DNA of 64,000 bases from Podocnemis expansa (GCA_007922195.1 ML682024.1:1970051-2034050); one strand, 5' to 3'; positions 10,856-22,897 are shown, counted from the first letter of the stretch. The notes: a model not told the origin generated them from the sequence alone. Made by a program: numbers and translations.

Positions 10856-12373
10856 TAGAGACTCCCTTTGTCTCATGCACGTACTTGCATAGCTTACTGG
10901 CGCATAGACTTGAGACCCACCCAACTCCTTCAACACACAATTGATGGGATAACATCAGTTCAGATCTTAAGTCATTCCTTGCTTCTGTTGATTTGATTCC
11001 AGGCTGTACAACAAGTAGAGGCTTGTTTTCCAGTGGTTTGGATACAGCTGGGCCAAAACTTGCAGGGTGTGTGAGAAATGGTGGGAATTTTGCAAAACCA
11101 GGTATCCTGAAAAGCTTTCTGCCATTCTGAGTCACAATTCTGTGAAAAGAATTCACCAGATTTTTGCAGCATCAGAGCCAGATTCTAAACTTGTTCTTGA
11201 CCTGAACAGTGCCACTTTAGGCCATCTTGGCTCCTTCCTCCAGAGTTATCTACCTTGAAAAGCAGATAACAACAGAGTCACAAATGGACATTTATGTTCA
11301 CCCTTAACAGGGGAAATACTAAGTACCTTCTTTTGATACTGAACTAATAAGAGGAGCTAACTCCCAGTATCTGGAACTCTGAATTCTTTATTACATAATT
11401 ACTGTGGAGGTAGTAGAGAATCAGGAGAGTGTATGATTGCTGCAGCCAGATCAAGCGACTCTATGTGAAATCCTGTAACCCTCATCCCTACCCTCTTATG
11501 CCCTTGCACTTGTAGATGATCTTCAGATAGTGTCCTCCTTGGAACTGAAAGAAGAACGAGATTTGATATCTGTATTTCCACTCCTGGTCATGGCTTTACA
11601 TGTGTACATACCCTAGGGCCAGTGTTTGGCCTTTTTTTCTTTTTTTTTAATATCTCCAAGTTGACTCTCTCTCCTTTGCTTTGATCAGTTTTGACTATGA
11701 ATGAAAGCACAAAATCCAGGTGATCGATAGCAATAGGAGTGCAGTTTATCTTATATTACTGAGCCTTGTTCTAGGTTCTTTCTTTCTTTCTGTCTTTCTT
11801 TCTATTTTGTCTTGTCTTCTTTTTATTATTGTTATATACGGCTGTGCCTGCCAAAATTCAACAGGAATTAAAGTTACACAGGAAGACACACAAAGCTGCC
11901 TTTTGTTAGGCTTTCTTAGGCAGATGAAGCTTTGGCACCAGGGAAAGAGAGGAGCTAAAAACCTCTTCTCTCCTTGTTCATTACTTAATGTGTGAAATGC
12001 CAGTCTGGTTTAGCAGAGGCTGTGACTATTTCTACACTAGCATTTTCCCTCTAAAGCCTTCCACTAGCAGAGCTCCAGCTGTTGCCATTTTCATCACAGT
12101 GTCACCTCACCCTGCTCAGGTTGGTCTGAATGACACTGTACTGAAAACACAGGGAACCACTGGGGCCTTGTCTGTAATAGAGTTTCTGCAGTTGCTACTA
12201 TTGGTACAGAAATACTGGTACTAACAAAGGTGGGAAACTTTTAGGGTGGAAAAACTCCAGTGTAGCCTGGGGCCATGCAGGCTTGAGTAGAATGTCTACA
12301 CATATTGGCACCACAGAGTTTGTACACTGCAGTGGGGTTGAGGAAGAAGAGAATCAGAGTGATCAAACTGGAG
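10856..12373. other. Unassigned spacer with a CT-rich microsatellite
   Basis: 11767-11815 is an imperfect TTTC-rich tract. The rest has no recognisable gene or repeat. Confidence 0.4.
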
Positions 12374-13036
12374 CAGTGGTTCTCAACCACTGTAGGGACG
12401 CAGTACCATGTCACCACCCAGCAGTAAATATGTCACAGAAAGCTGGAGCGATGGCTGGATTTGCCCTGGAGGGAGTTGGCTAGTGTGTCATGTAGAGTCA
12501 CAATATGCTACCACAGGGGTTAAAGTATAATTTGGTGGGCCCCAGAAACCTCCTGCACAGGTGGGCCCTCAATACCCATCCCCAGAACCCACCCCCTTCC
12601 CCAATACCCATCCTCCCCCCAGAGTCACCCCTATACAGACAGACAGACATAGACACACACAAAAGCCCCAGCAGCCCCCCCAAACCCCCAAAGCCGTTAC
12701 CTCCTGTTTGCAGGTTGCCTGACCAGTTGGAAGCTGCTTCAGGCCACAAGTTTTTCCACCATGCAGGGGAAGAGTCACAAACTCTTAGCCTGCGGCAGCT
12801 CTCTGCTGGCTGGGCTTAAGGTGGAGCTATTGGAAATCTACCTTCTGGCTGCTCATGCTGTTTTTAGAGGGCCCCCAGAATGCAGCTATCCAGTGCGTTC
12901 CTCTATTTTTAGAGGCCCCAGAATGCTGCTAGCCTAAAAATAGGGGGCCCCCAGAACTGTGTTCCATGCATACCCCCTTACTTTAACCACTGTGCTGCCA
13001 AGTATGTCATGAGCCTCAAAAGGTTGAGAACCACTA
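12374..13036. mobile_element. hAT-like non-autonomous element, 663 bp
   Basis: Terminal inverted repeats CAGTGGTTCTCAACC and (right end read inward) TAGTGGTTCTCAACC match 14 of 15. Flanking 8-mers AACTGGAG (12366-12373) and GACTGGAG (13037-13044) match 7 of 8. The interior has a C-rich core and copies of a TTTTTAGAGGCCC...GAATGC module also found in two other hAT elements (27896, 42284). Open frames in the C-rich core have no domain features. Related ends occur at 35388, 48658 and 49202. Confidence 0.85.
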
Positions 13037-13217
13037 GACTGGAGGAATCACTCCATTAAAAGAGTTGTTTGAAGTTGGAGGCTAGGTTGAGTGGCAACAA
13101 CAAGTAGCTGTGAAGGTCTCCCAGCTTGGGAATGTTTGTGAGTTTTTTCAAGGTTCTTCTACTCACATGCCACAATTACCCTGTAACTGTCTTCCTAGGG
13201 TGGAGGTATGAGTTATA

Positions 13218-13585
13218 CAGGTAGTCCTCACTTAATGACCGGGTTCCGTTCCTGAAACCTGGTTGATAAACGAATTGGTCACTAAACGAGGAGCAGCCCT
13301 TACCGGTATTTCAGGCATAATGTACTTTACTGGTAGTGGGTTTTTCAACCATCGGTAGATAGTTTTAATGTCACCTTTGCATCATTTATAACATTTTTAA
13401 TATATATTTTAAATGTTTTAAGCTCTAATGTACTGAACTTAGTTTGCATAGTGTACTGTAAATATAGGTAATCTGAGAGAGTTGATGCGAGTTCTCATAC
13501 ATCGCCATAATACCAACTCATCAGAGAGCCGGTCATAACTCTGAGGGGTCACTAAACGAGTAGGTCACTAAGTGAGGACTAGCTG
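13218..13585. mobile_element. TA-flanked mariner/pogo-like MITE
   Basis: Inverted ends CAGGTAGTCCTCACTTAATGACC and CAGCTAGTCCTCACTTAGTGACC differ at two positions over 23 bp. Each end is flanked by TA (13216-13217 and 13586-13587), the target of Tc1/mariner/pogo elements. Inside are further GGTCACTAAACGAG repeats. No transposase frame. Confidence 0.8.
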
Positions 13586-13587
13586 TA

Positions 13588-15574
13588 TTCTTAACCATTA
13601 GCACTCTGATGTGCTTAGCAGTCATCTTCATCCAGGCTTTACTTTCAACAGCCTAAGTTTCCAGCATCAGCCTCGGAATAAGATAGATGCTGGCACCAGG
13701 AAAATGAACTGTTGCAGACAATGGATGGTAGTGAACCAGTGTTGAACACAGCTTGACTTTCACTATGCTTACAGCTAAATTTAGTTCTTCATTGCTCCAG
13801 CTGTAAACCTCTGCTAGCACCTACTTTTATAATAAGGAAAAGGCCTAAAGGACCTTGCCTAGGGCTGTGGACTCAGCTCTTGAGGCTTTTTATTATCAAG
13901 TGCTGTAACCCTGCATGGACACACAGTGGAATTAACAATGAGTCTCACCAGCAGGTAGGTTTAGGTCACACCAGCTAGGATGTAAGGTCTGGAGACAAGC
14001 CTTTCAGGGAGAGCCTTGGGAACAGTCAACACTGGGCTGAAATTTTAGGCTGTGGTTCATATGCAGTTGCTTCTGTTGGAGTTGCCAATAAAACCAAACT
14101 TCCAGGAAGAGGTAAATTTGAAGTAAAATATATAGAGAGTGTGTGTGCATGCATGGGTGTGCTTCATGTATATTTTGTTCATAGCAGTGTGGGAGCCATT
14201 TGTAATCCCTAACTTGAATCTTAACGCTACCTAGGACTCCTACAGAAGGTCCTGCTTCATTGCTTTACCACATGCCTAAACTTCTTGCATCTCCTTTGAT
14301 AAGCTCCTTCTCAACCCACTCCTACAGCTATATGCCACGCCAGCTACAGCCCCTCCAGGCAGTGGTCAGATCTCTGTGCCCAGGTATCAGCTTGTAAGGC
14401 TCTCGGGAGAGGTGCTGGTGAGATGAGTCTCAAGTTCCAATGAAAGGACAGGGGAAAAAAACAAAGCAGAGCACTTCAGTGACACTGAGAAAAACTCCGT
14501 CATGTTGTAAGCACAGTCCTGCCTTAGGCCTGTTATGTTATTGCACAATAAAGTGAACTCCCTAGAAGGGAATGAATGTTTGAACAATGGCCATGTGTGA
14601 GCTGGCTGGTGGTGGTGCTGGGAATGGTGTGAGGACTCTACACATTGACACCACTCTTCTATATTCCAACCCCCTCCCATCTCCACCAATTCACCCCTTC
14701 CAAGCAGCTGTATTCACCTGGTTTCAAGTATCATCCATATAATATTAAAGCCACTGAGTACATTGCTGGTGTGTTTCAAGGAAGACAAAGTGGTCCATCT
14801 TCCTCTATGACTCCTAGAAATGAATTATGTGGTCCTCTTCTGCCCACCTGCATTTTCCAACATGGAGGATCCAAAAAGACTTGTGTCAGGAACTGTGAGG
14901 CTGCTGCTTCCCAGTAGCTCCAAACTGAAGGTTGCTGAGATCCCCCTTTTGTACTAGGGTGGTTGGCACATGCCCAGGTCCATTTTTTATTGTGTGCTGT
15001 GAAACAGTCTTGTTTTCATTAAAACAATATGACAAATGAGCCAATAGAGCAGGGAAAGGACTGTGTGCTATTCAATAAGCACTTTGTATTTCAGTCCTAA
15101 CCTTCCCCTTATTGATCGAGTGCTCTTCACTAATCAAATTATTAAAAATGAAACCACTAATTACAGGAAATGGAAAGTCATTTAGTTGCTAGTAATGTAA
15201 AAGTAAAATTGGATTTTTCACATCTTACCTGAAGTACAAAACCGCCCCATCCCACACCTGCAGCTTTCTGTGTGTCATTGGAATGCTACATGTCACATCT
15301 GAAATAGCTGTGTCCTTCATTTACTAGCACACCCCTTTCTTGGCTGCAGCAATCAGCACTGCTTCTGGAGCACCTTGTCCTATGTCTAATGTGCCTCATT
15401 CAAACCTCTGCAACATTCTGGCCTGTGTCTACAGCACCATGCCCAATGGCTGTAATACCCTGTCTTGCATCTGGAGAAGTTCATCCCACATGAGAAGCTC
15501 TTCATCCTACATACAGAGCACCTTGATCTGTATTGGGAGCATTTCGTTGATTAAACTTATGGACTCTGACCCAC
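13588..15574. other. Unassigned spacer
   Basis: No gene or nameable repeat. A short GT run (about 14140-14160) is the only low-complexity element. Confidence 0.4.
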
Positions 15575-15640
15575 TTTAGTCAATAGCACTCTGGTCTGTT
15601 ATTCAGAAGCCCTGGGTTTCAGTCCATTTCCTGGGACTTG
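15575..15640 (+). repeat. tRNA-like SINE head relic
   Basis: AGTCAATAGCACTCTGGTCTG resembles an A-box region, and CCTGGGTTTCAGTCC resembles a B box at about the right spacing. The acceptor stem does not pair, so this is not a functional tRNA. A decayed tRNA-derived SINE is the likeliest reading. Confidence 0.35.
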
Positions 15641-15909
15641 CACTCAGATGCATTTGGCCATGCTGTGATAGCTGCCTGAGCAAAGGATAGCATTATGTTG
15701 CTTAGCAGTTTCCTATCTAGAAGAGTAAAAAAGTGGCGATGGCTGGCGATCAAGGGGAGTTCCTATCCAGCTCTTTGTAGGTAACATAGATCACATTGCC
15801 ATATTTGAACTGTGGCCTGAGTAACATTGGTTGATCAAATGCTTAATTTAGCACTTCTGATTTGTAATCAAAAGGGTATCTAGGCTAAGTTAACTCACTT
15901 ACCCGAAAC

Positions 15910-16118
15910 CAGGAGTTCCAACATGCAGCCCATGGGCTGCATGTGATCCCTAAAACTATTTTCTGTGGGCCACAACGACACTTTTGTTACCGATATTTAC
16001 AACATCATTGTATGAAAAGGTTTCAGTGGTTTGGCCCTTGGGCTAACATACTAGTCCTCATGCTGTCTTGTACTAGTCCTCATGCAGCCCGTGTGGTGAT
16101 TTGAGTTTGAGACCCCTG
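15910..16118. mobile_element. hAT-like element of the CAGGGGTCTCAAAC family
   Basis: The right end GAGTTTGAGACCCCTG matches, inverted, the start of the element at 50159. The interiors also correspond in opposite orientation (GGGCCACA, ATATTTACAACATCATTGTATGAAAAGGTTTCAGTGG, GGACTAGTA/TACTAGTCC). The left end CAGGAGTTCCAAC is decayed, and no target duplication is recoverable. 16075-16090 repeats TACTAGTCCTCATGC from just upstream. Confidence 0.7.
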
Positions 16119-17519
16119 CTAAATTCTGCCCTCACCTTTGAATCCCTTTTCCCCTTGTCAGGCTTACTGACTGTCATGAGGATGCATGGAAACAAGCAAA
16201 TATGTAATGATGACTAACTTTTAATTATATCGAGACAAGTAGGACATTTATGTCTGGCATAAGTAGAAATCTGTTACAAATGCTTTCTCATCTGGGACAG
16301 CTTACGAAGAGGATATCTCTGTGGTCACCATCAGATTTTGCAGGAAAATGTCCATCTCAAACTGGAATCTTCTACTGTGATCTTAGATGAAGATACTTCT
16401 TGCCTATGATGAACTATAACCAACATGCTAGAATCCCTAAATGTACAAGAGTGGTTCCTCTGGTGAACCAAGGGGATGCTGATCCTTACAAAAGACTCAA
16501 AACCTGTGGAAAGAAAAGGGGGTTCTCTCCATGGACATAACCAGCTTCTGTTTTCTAGCTGAGACCTTGAATCTGCAAGGTGGGCCCAGCCAGCTGTTCA
16601 GTTGCCCCACACCTGTGGTGGCAAAGTTCGCACCACTTCCAGGTGCTGCAGTGGGTGGGCCTCCACTCTAAGTGAGTGGGCCCTGGCCTACCAATGGCTA
16701 TGTTCTTGGTTCTCTCATACCATCAATGATACCAGAAACTGCATCCTGCTTTCTTCCCTGGACTGACCATCCAGAGAAGGTGATGTGAAAGAGGGACAAG
16801 CTTGAAGCTACATTTAAGAGAGAGAGAAGACCACCTCTCTGCATGCAAAATGAACTCAAGTTACTTGCCACCTCAAAATTAGTTCTCAGCTCTGATCAGC
16901 CAGATGAGATTAGCAACTCTGGGAAGATGATGTGACAAAGCTTTTGTTTGAATTCTGCAATATTCTAGTAGAGGATCTTTAGTGTTTTGTCATCCTTTTC
17001 CCCAGGTAGACACTAACCCCTCCTCCCAAGTCGGTTGTTTAGTTAGAAATTAGTTTAGGATAAAAGCATGTTATTCCAAAGCTGCTAAATGTCTCATTTA
17101 AGAATCACTTCTGTATTGGTGTAAAAGCATCAGCAGATGCAGAAAGACATTGACATTGTACTAGTAGGGGAAGGGGAATGAGTTGAGGGTTTGTTAGCAC
17201 ACTGTGAAGCTTTTTGCTATATATCTGGTAAAATGCTGCATACAAAATGCTCCAATAGTGGAACAGGCATTCCATGTGCATGTTTTTTAGTTTGTAAATT
17301 GATGGGATTGAGTTCTGGGAAGGTATCCTATGATCCTTTACTTCACTGTGTGGAAGCATTGTATCTGGGATTGTTTTCGCTATGAACTGTGGAAAGACAG
17401 GTGGCTTCAAATTTTTAAAAATCCCTTCATCTCTGTGTCCTGTTTACTTTCTGGGCTGGCTAGCACCTTTGTCAAATTGCTGTTGGGCAGCATGGGCCCA
17501 GCAATATTCCATTCTGCTA
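16119..17519. other. Spacer leading into the Harbinger fossil
   Basis: No gene recognised. The last part (from about 17100) may be Harbinger 5' non-coding sequence, but its terminal inverted repeat was not located. Confidence 0.35.
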
Positions 17520-19380
17520 TGGTGGCAGCCTCAAATATGCACAGACTTCTTGGATTGTATTTTGGCTCTGAAAGCCAAACAAATTTAGCTTTGGAGAACA
17601 CCCATCGGATTGCTGAGTGTATGATGTGGCAGCAGCGGTGAAAGTGAGACAAGAGTAAGGGAGAAAAGGAGGACATCAAGTAGTTGATTCTTGAGGACCA
17701 GTTCCTGGATCAGCTCCAAACTGTGCAAAGCTGCTTCTGGGTTTAAGAGACCAGTGTGGATTGGTAGGAAAGAGTCATTCTGAGGACTTGGGAAGTCCAG
17801 TAGCGGCTAGAGAATTTCAGGATGGGAAAGCCATCTGATTTGAGATATGTGCTACACTGTGAAGCTGCAGTGACAGAGTACAAATATGAGATGCCCCATA
17901 TCCATGGAGAAGTGGGTCTCCAATGCCATGTGTGTGGGTAAGTACCCTTGAAAGCTACTATTACAGAGCCAACTAATTCAGCATGTGGAGATCAGCTGTT
18001 GTGGCTGTCAAGACAGTTTCCCCATTCTGGCACTTTGAGTGCAGAAGGTGGGAGCCTGCAACAGGCCTTAAAAACCGCTGGTCATAAAGCCTAGTCTTAA
18101 ACTGCTCCAAGTCCACCACTTTCCTGGCCTTGGAGTGGTATTGCTGCCACCACCCAAATGCAAACACTTCTTGAAAACCCAGGAAGGCACACTTTGCAGT
18201 TCCTTGCTGTGAGGTACCCTCAATAGCTTTTCTTCCTCCCTCAGCAGAGTGATTAAACCTCAGCTGTGATATCAGCTGAAAATGGGACAAAATCCCCTCT
18301 AGTAATTGGCTATGCAGTCTGAGGCCCATGCACACAAAACCTCATGCCTTTTAGGGCACAGAACTGAGCCAATTTTAAAAGGATAAATTCTTTAATTAAG
18401 AACAACCAAGAAACACAGAGAGGTGCTTTTTTGGGGATTTAACTTAGGTAGTTATAGGATAGTGGGAGGGGGTACATGTGTTCAGAATAGTGGAATCCAA
18501 ACACAAACCAAAACAAAGAAATATCCTGACTGCATCTAGCTAAACAGTCTCTTTTCTACTCACACATGGTCATTTACAGACTTGAGCCTATGTTTGGCAT
18601 GGATGTTGCAGGATCCTTCAGGCCTGTCTCTCTGGCCTCCTCTTGATCCTTCCGAGGAGCTCTGCTGCCACCAAACAGGAAACAGGCAGATCTGCTGCTT
18701 CAATTCAAAAACCTGTACTCTGCTATTATTGGCTCTCCTGGGACTCACTGACACAGGTGATAACCCCTTCCTCCCCAAGGTTACTACAGGGGCCATTGTC
18801 ATGCAGTTGTGTTATACCATGGAAAAAGCTAATGCTCAGACCATTATTGATGATTTTTTCTGCAAGGGGGTCCCAAACTGTATTGGAGCAATGGATGGAC
18901 CCCATGTCCCTATAATTTGCCTCCCCCTCACTGCAGAGAACGTATAAACAGGAAGGGTTATGACACGGTGCTCCAAGAGATGGTCAACCATTGTGGCAGT
19001 TTTACAAATACAAATGCAGGGTGTTTGGGAAGAAACATCTGTGGTTCTAGGATCTTTTATAATTCAGCTATATTTGCATTAATGCCCCCAGGAACTCCAT
19101 GGGCATTAATGGTGAGCATGCTCTGGGTATCCTGGAAGACATGGCTTATCTTGTGTTTCCCTTGGTAATCAAATCATTCATAGGCCACTTGCACAGAAGG
19201 AAGAAACTTCTTAATTGTTGACTCAGTGGTTGTAGGACAGTAACCAAGTATGCATTGGCCATTTGAAAGGGAGAATGCACAGTTTTGTGGGATAGGTTGG
19301 AAGTAGCAGGAAAAAAATGTGCCTAAAATGTGCCTATCATGACAGCATCATGTTGCATTGCTGTATATCTGAGACCAAGA
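17520..19380 (+). pseudogene. Harbinger transposase, degenerate and interrupted
   Basis: Plus-strand translation shows an N-terminal part with FLDQLQTVQSCFWV, ERVIL and LENFRMGKPS (17690-17851) and then a Y..RAN.FSMWRSAVV-like segment (about 17950-18000). After the insertion it resumes with TGAIVMQL (18785), VPNCIGAMDGPHVPI (first catalytic Asp codon 18894-18896), INRKGYDTVLQEMVNH, GSFTNTNAG and SRIFYNSAIF, with decayed sequence to about 19380. These follow the DDE_4 domain of HARBI1-like transposases (GAIDGTHIPI, NRKGY, DARVFRNS). The second Asp (HDAR) is replaced by ICGSR, and stops are present, so it is inactive. Confidence 0.8.
17996..18787. mobile_element. Unidentified LTR-like insertion inside the Harbinger transposase
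   Basis: Transposase similarity stops at about 17996 and resumes at about 18785 at the corresponding residue, so roughly 790 bp have been inserted. The block starts TGTTGTGGCTGTCAAGACAG and ends GGTTACTACA, with TG...CA ends like an LTR. It resembles, from memory, a common turtle LTR-type repeat (TTGAAAACCCAGGAAGGCACA, TGTGAGGTACCCTCAA). I could not show a target duplication, so both ends and class are tentative. Confidence 0.45.
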
Positions 19381-20317
19381 GAAAAAAATCTTAACGATGG
19401 GTAAGTGGCCCAAGTGCAGACACTTGTTTGGGGGTTTGAGCAGCTAGCAAAGCATCCATAGAAAATGGAAAGACCTGGGTGAAAATTGTTAGGGATACCT
19501 ATTGTTTTTCTGAGTCTCTTATGCCTGAAAACATGCAGCTGTACATCCAGCTGTTAGCCTGTGGAGGGAGATGTTTGGATTCATTGTGAGCTATATAGTA
19601 TAATCTGTGGATGGTGGAAGTGGGACCTCGCCTATCTACTTTTTTTAAAACTCCATTAATTATTTCACTTTGATGTGAAGGAATTTCTGGCATCAATACA
19701 GTGAAGTTACAATGGATAAATTTTAAACTTGTTTTTATCATGAGACACTAAACAGTAATGTAGCAAACCAAAAATAAAAATTTCAGTTGAACCAATATTA
19801 CAACAACCGTTTGAAAATATGTTTAACGAACTAAGCTACCAACTACCAGCTCTGGAAAAAATCATTAAAAGCAACAGTGCAACCAAAAGTGAAAGAACAA
19901 AGTGGGGCAGAACAGATTAAAGCCAGAAGTGAGTATATGGCTTTGCCCTTCCTCTTCTTGTCTGCAAGTTTTCTGGGCTGTAGTGGCATAGCATCAGGCA
20001 TTGGTGGGCTTGAAAGACTATGGGCTCCCATCGGCAGGAATTCTCTATGCCCAGAAGTTGGCTAGTTGAGGTATGTAGGGGCACGGTGTGTGTCCAAGAT
20101 TTCTGCTAAAGTTTATATATTTGTAGGGAGTGGGTTCAAAATATGTCCCTCCCAATCAACTATTATGAGTTACACATTGTCCCTGTGTGGATACCATGGT
20201 GAGGTGTGGGTGGTGGTCCCAGGGGCTGAAGAACATGGCTGGATCCTGGTTCACAGGGCTGCAGCTTCTGCTGTTTTAGCAGCAGCAGGTGACAGAGCAG
20301 TGTATTTTTCCTAATAC

Positions 20318-21518
20318 TGAGGTCAGCAACCCAAAAGGGGAGAAGAGCCATTGCCCCCCCCCCACCGCCCTCCCACAAAACTACATGAGCCAGAGCCGGA
20401 GCCAGAGCTGGAGCCGGAGCTGCCCAGCAACTGTGCTGTGGCCTCTAGTGCTGGTGGGGTGTGTGCGGGCAGTGCACACTCCCACCGTCCCTCCCTCCAC
20501 TGGCCGGATGGAGCAGCGCTGCCCTGCCTACCCCCAGCTGGACTCCCCTCCCAAGAGTGGCCAGAGGAGAACTGCAGCTTGCAGAGGTGGGGCCTGGAAT
20601 GGCCTGCCCCCCAGAGTTCAGGCCACTTCGACCCAGCCACCCCAGGGCTGAACGGTCCCGATCCAGGGCCTGGAGCAAGGTGGTCTCTGTTCAGGCCTGG
20701 AATGGCTGGGTTGAAGCAGCCTGAACCCTGCATAGGGCCATTCCAGGGCCCCACCTCCACAAGCTGCAGCTCTCCAATGGCCACTCTTGGCAGGGGCAGC
20801 TGGCTGGGGGTAGGCAGGACAGTGTTGCTCCACCCTGCCAGCAGAAGGAGGGATGCAGGGAGCGTGCCCCCTGCACACCCCCTGCCAGCGATAGGGGCCG
20901 TGGCATGGCGTGGCGTGGCGTGGCTGCTGGGGTGTTTCCGGCTCATGCAGTTGTGTGGGAGGGTGGGGGCGACCCTGGCACCCCAAAAGTGGGGGACCTG
21001 CACCAGCCAGGAGCCAGGAGTGTCACTGCCCCAGGGAAGGACCCCGGGCACCTGCAAAAGCCATGCCCCCTGGCCACAGGCTACAGCCTCGACCCAGATT
21101 CTGCACTGGGGCCTGACCCGGCCTCAGGGCGCCTGCTGCCACCAGCCTGGCCCCAGATCCCCGGCCGGGGAGAAGGCAGGGAGTGGCAGCCACAGTCATG
21201 GGCGGCCTGGCCGAGGATGGGGCCAGAAGTGGCCGCTGCCACCTCGGGCGGCCAGACCCCAGATCTCCGGCCAGAGACCGGGAAAGGCAGGGGCTGCGCC
21301 TGGACTTGGGGCACTGGCACTGGGATTTGGGACATGAGCCCCATGTGCCAGGCCCCAGAGACACCCCTGCCAAGAGCCCCCTTCTTTGGCCCTGATTCTG
21401 GGGCCAGCTGGAAGTCACCAGAGCACACCTAGCTCCCTGGAGGAGACTGCCAGGGAGCCAGAAAGGGACGTTCAGGGAGCCACAGGCGGCTCACTGAGCC
21501 TGCGTTGCCAATCCCCGG
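20318..21518. mobile_element. Large GC-rich non-autonomous hAT element with internal palindrome
   Basis: Ends TGAGGTCAGCAACCC and, read inward from the right, CCGGGGATTGGCAACGC resemble the hAT terminus CAGGGGTCGGCAACC. Flanking 8-mers CCTAATAC (20310-20317) and CCTAACAT (21519-21526) match 6 of 8. The interior is GC-rich and contains an inverted repeat (20460-20675 against 20690-20885). Long open frames on both strands (up to 328 codons) follow from GC richness and show no domain. It lies between the two Harbinger genes. Confidence 0.7.
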
Positions 21519-21536
21519 CCTAACATATCCTCGATG

Positions 21537-22010
21537 AGCTGGCTCTGCATCTCCCTGTCCTTTTCCACGTTCTCTTTAGCAATGCCTTACCTGATGACCG
21601 GGACTTCCCGTTGTCCTGGACTAGTGCCACACTCTTGTTTGAGAACTCCATTTCCTTCATCCTCTAGATCCTCTCACAGTGCCTCTACCTCCTGCCCACT
21701 TTGGACTTTATTGAGGGGACTCTGTGTTGAGTTCTGAAAACATCTTGTACTGCCTCTTCCTTTTGTGCCTTGTGAGACTGTCCAGGCACTCCACTATTGA
21801 TGGAAACCCTGTCGTTGATGGTTCGGCCACTACCACGCCACACTGTGGCTGTGAGAACAGCATTCTGTGGGGGTAAATGTTTGTTTTTCTGACAGGCCAT
21901 GAGAGTATTTCTTTAAAATATGCCTGACTTTCCCTCCCTGAGATTCTCCCTTCTCTTGGGGAAACCTGAGAGATGAGAAATGATGTGAGCATGGGGAAGG
22001 AGCAGGGTAC
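21537..22010 (-). pseudogene. Harbinger Myb-like DNA-binding partner, C-terminal remnant
   Basis: On the minus strand the frame carries QAYFKEILSWP (about 21900-21930) and RHKRKRQYKMFSELNTESPQ (about 21710-21770). Decayed sequence rich in Lys, Arg and Glu follows, up to the hAT boundary. In turtle Harbinger elements the Myb/SANT-like protein has a FYKELHAIL segment and a later KRxRxxMFSEL segment in the same order. The SANT helices themselves are not recognisable. The match is from memory and is the weakest part of the two-gene interpretation. Confidence 0.5.
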
Positions 22011-22243
22011 ACTGGGATTTTTGTGGGAACGGGGTATGCACTCTTGTATTGTTGCAGTGCCTCAGAGAGCCAAGGCAGGGGAATTTTGTTAGTCTGGCTT
22101 TGTCATTTTGTTTATGTACTGGAGGTGGTGGTTCTGTACCATCAAATGAGTTATAGTGGGCACTGTGTAGCTGTGTATTTAGAAATGCCCTCTGTATCCC
22201 CTCTAGGCTGTCCTGATTCTTGATAATGTTACACTCAGGCAAG

Positions 22244-22897
22244 CAGTGGTGTACCAAGGGTACCTGGGGACCAAGCCCACATTTGTGTGCCCCCCTGTGC
22301 CTCAGACCCCCCTTGTACATAGCAGGAGGTGTCTTTAGCCCCACTCCCCCAGGTGCTTTGAGGAGGGAGGTCTGAATCTGCAGAGGATGTGAGGCTGCAG
22401 CAGCCCTGCAGCAGCCACCCCCCCACACACACCAGGACAGAGGAGGGGGGCCATGTTGGCCGTTCAGCACACATAGCGGGGGTCACTGAAGCCTGACTCC
22501 CTACAGCACTTATCCTTTGCAACTCCAGCTTGGACCTGACTGGGACAAGGCAGCCTCACCTCCCCTGCCTGAGGAGGGGACAGCAGAATGTGCAGTGGGT
22601 GTTGAGGAGCGCCTCTCAGCACAGCCTGCATCCCCTGCCCCTCTGAAGGACCAGCACAGCCTGGCCTGGTGCCCCCCTAGCATTTACCTGCCACCACTGC
22701 TCCAGCCTGGGGGGGCTCCCCTCCCACCTGGTGGGGTGGGATGGACCTTCATAACATGGGAGGGGCACAGGGGCTTTGTGTCTCTTAGAGCCTCCTGTGT
22801 CCCTCCTCCTGCATCTTGTGAAGGGCTAGTCTGGCACCTCCCCACAGCCTGGCTCCCAGGGGCCTGGCCTCCCCCATCCACCCTCAGCACGCCCCTG
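22244..22897. mobile_element. Possible non-autonomous DNA element, GC-rich
   Basis: Left CAGTGGTGTACCAAGGGTA and right end read inward CAGGGGCGTGCTGAGGGTG are alike at most positions. The flanking 8-mers do not match convincingly. The interior is C-rich with no domain. Could be a hAT-like element of which the target duplication has decayed. Confidence 0.4.

Larger units (their letters stand above)
17520..22010. mobile_element. PIF/Harbinger two-gene DNA transposon fossil with nested insertions
   Basis: A transposase pseudogene on the plus strand (17520-19380) faces a Myb-like pseudogene on the minus strand (about 21537-22010). Two genes, a DDE transposase and a Myb/SANT-like DNA-binding partner, are the hallmark of autonomous PIF/Harbinger elements. 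Two insertions interrupt it: an LTR-like block at about 17996-18787 inside the transposase, and a hAT element at 20318-21518 between the genes. The terminal repeats and outer limits were not found, so the stated ends are the limits of coding resemblance. Confidence 0.7.

Noticed and set aside
13218..13585. CRISPR-like repetition of GGTCACTAAACGAG units
   Set aside because: The units are few, unevenly spaced and explained by the inverted structure of a MITE in a eukaryotic genome.
15575..15640. Functional tRNA gene
   Set aside because: Box-like words are present, but the stems do not pair and the acceptor end is missing. Only a SINE relic is supported.
20323..21432. Long open frames (up to 328 codons) on both strands
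   Set aside because: They lie inside a GC-rich hAT element with an inverted repeat. GC-rich DNA has few stops, the peptides are Gly/Pro/Ala-rich, and mirror frames exist on both strands. No domain is visible.
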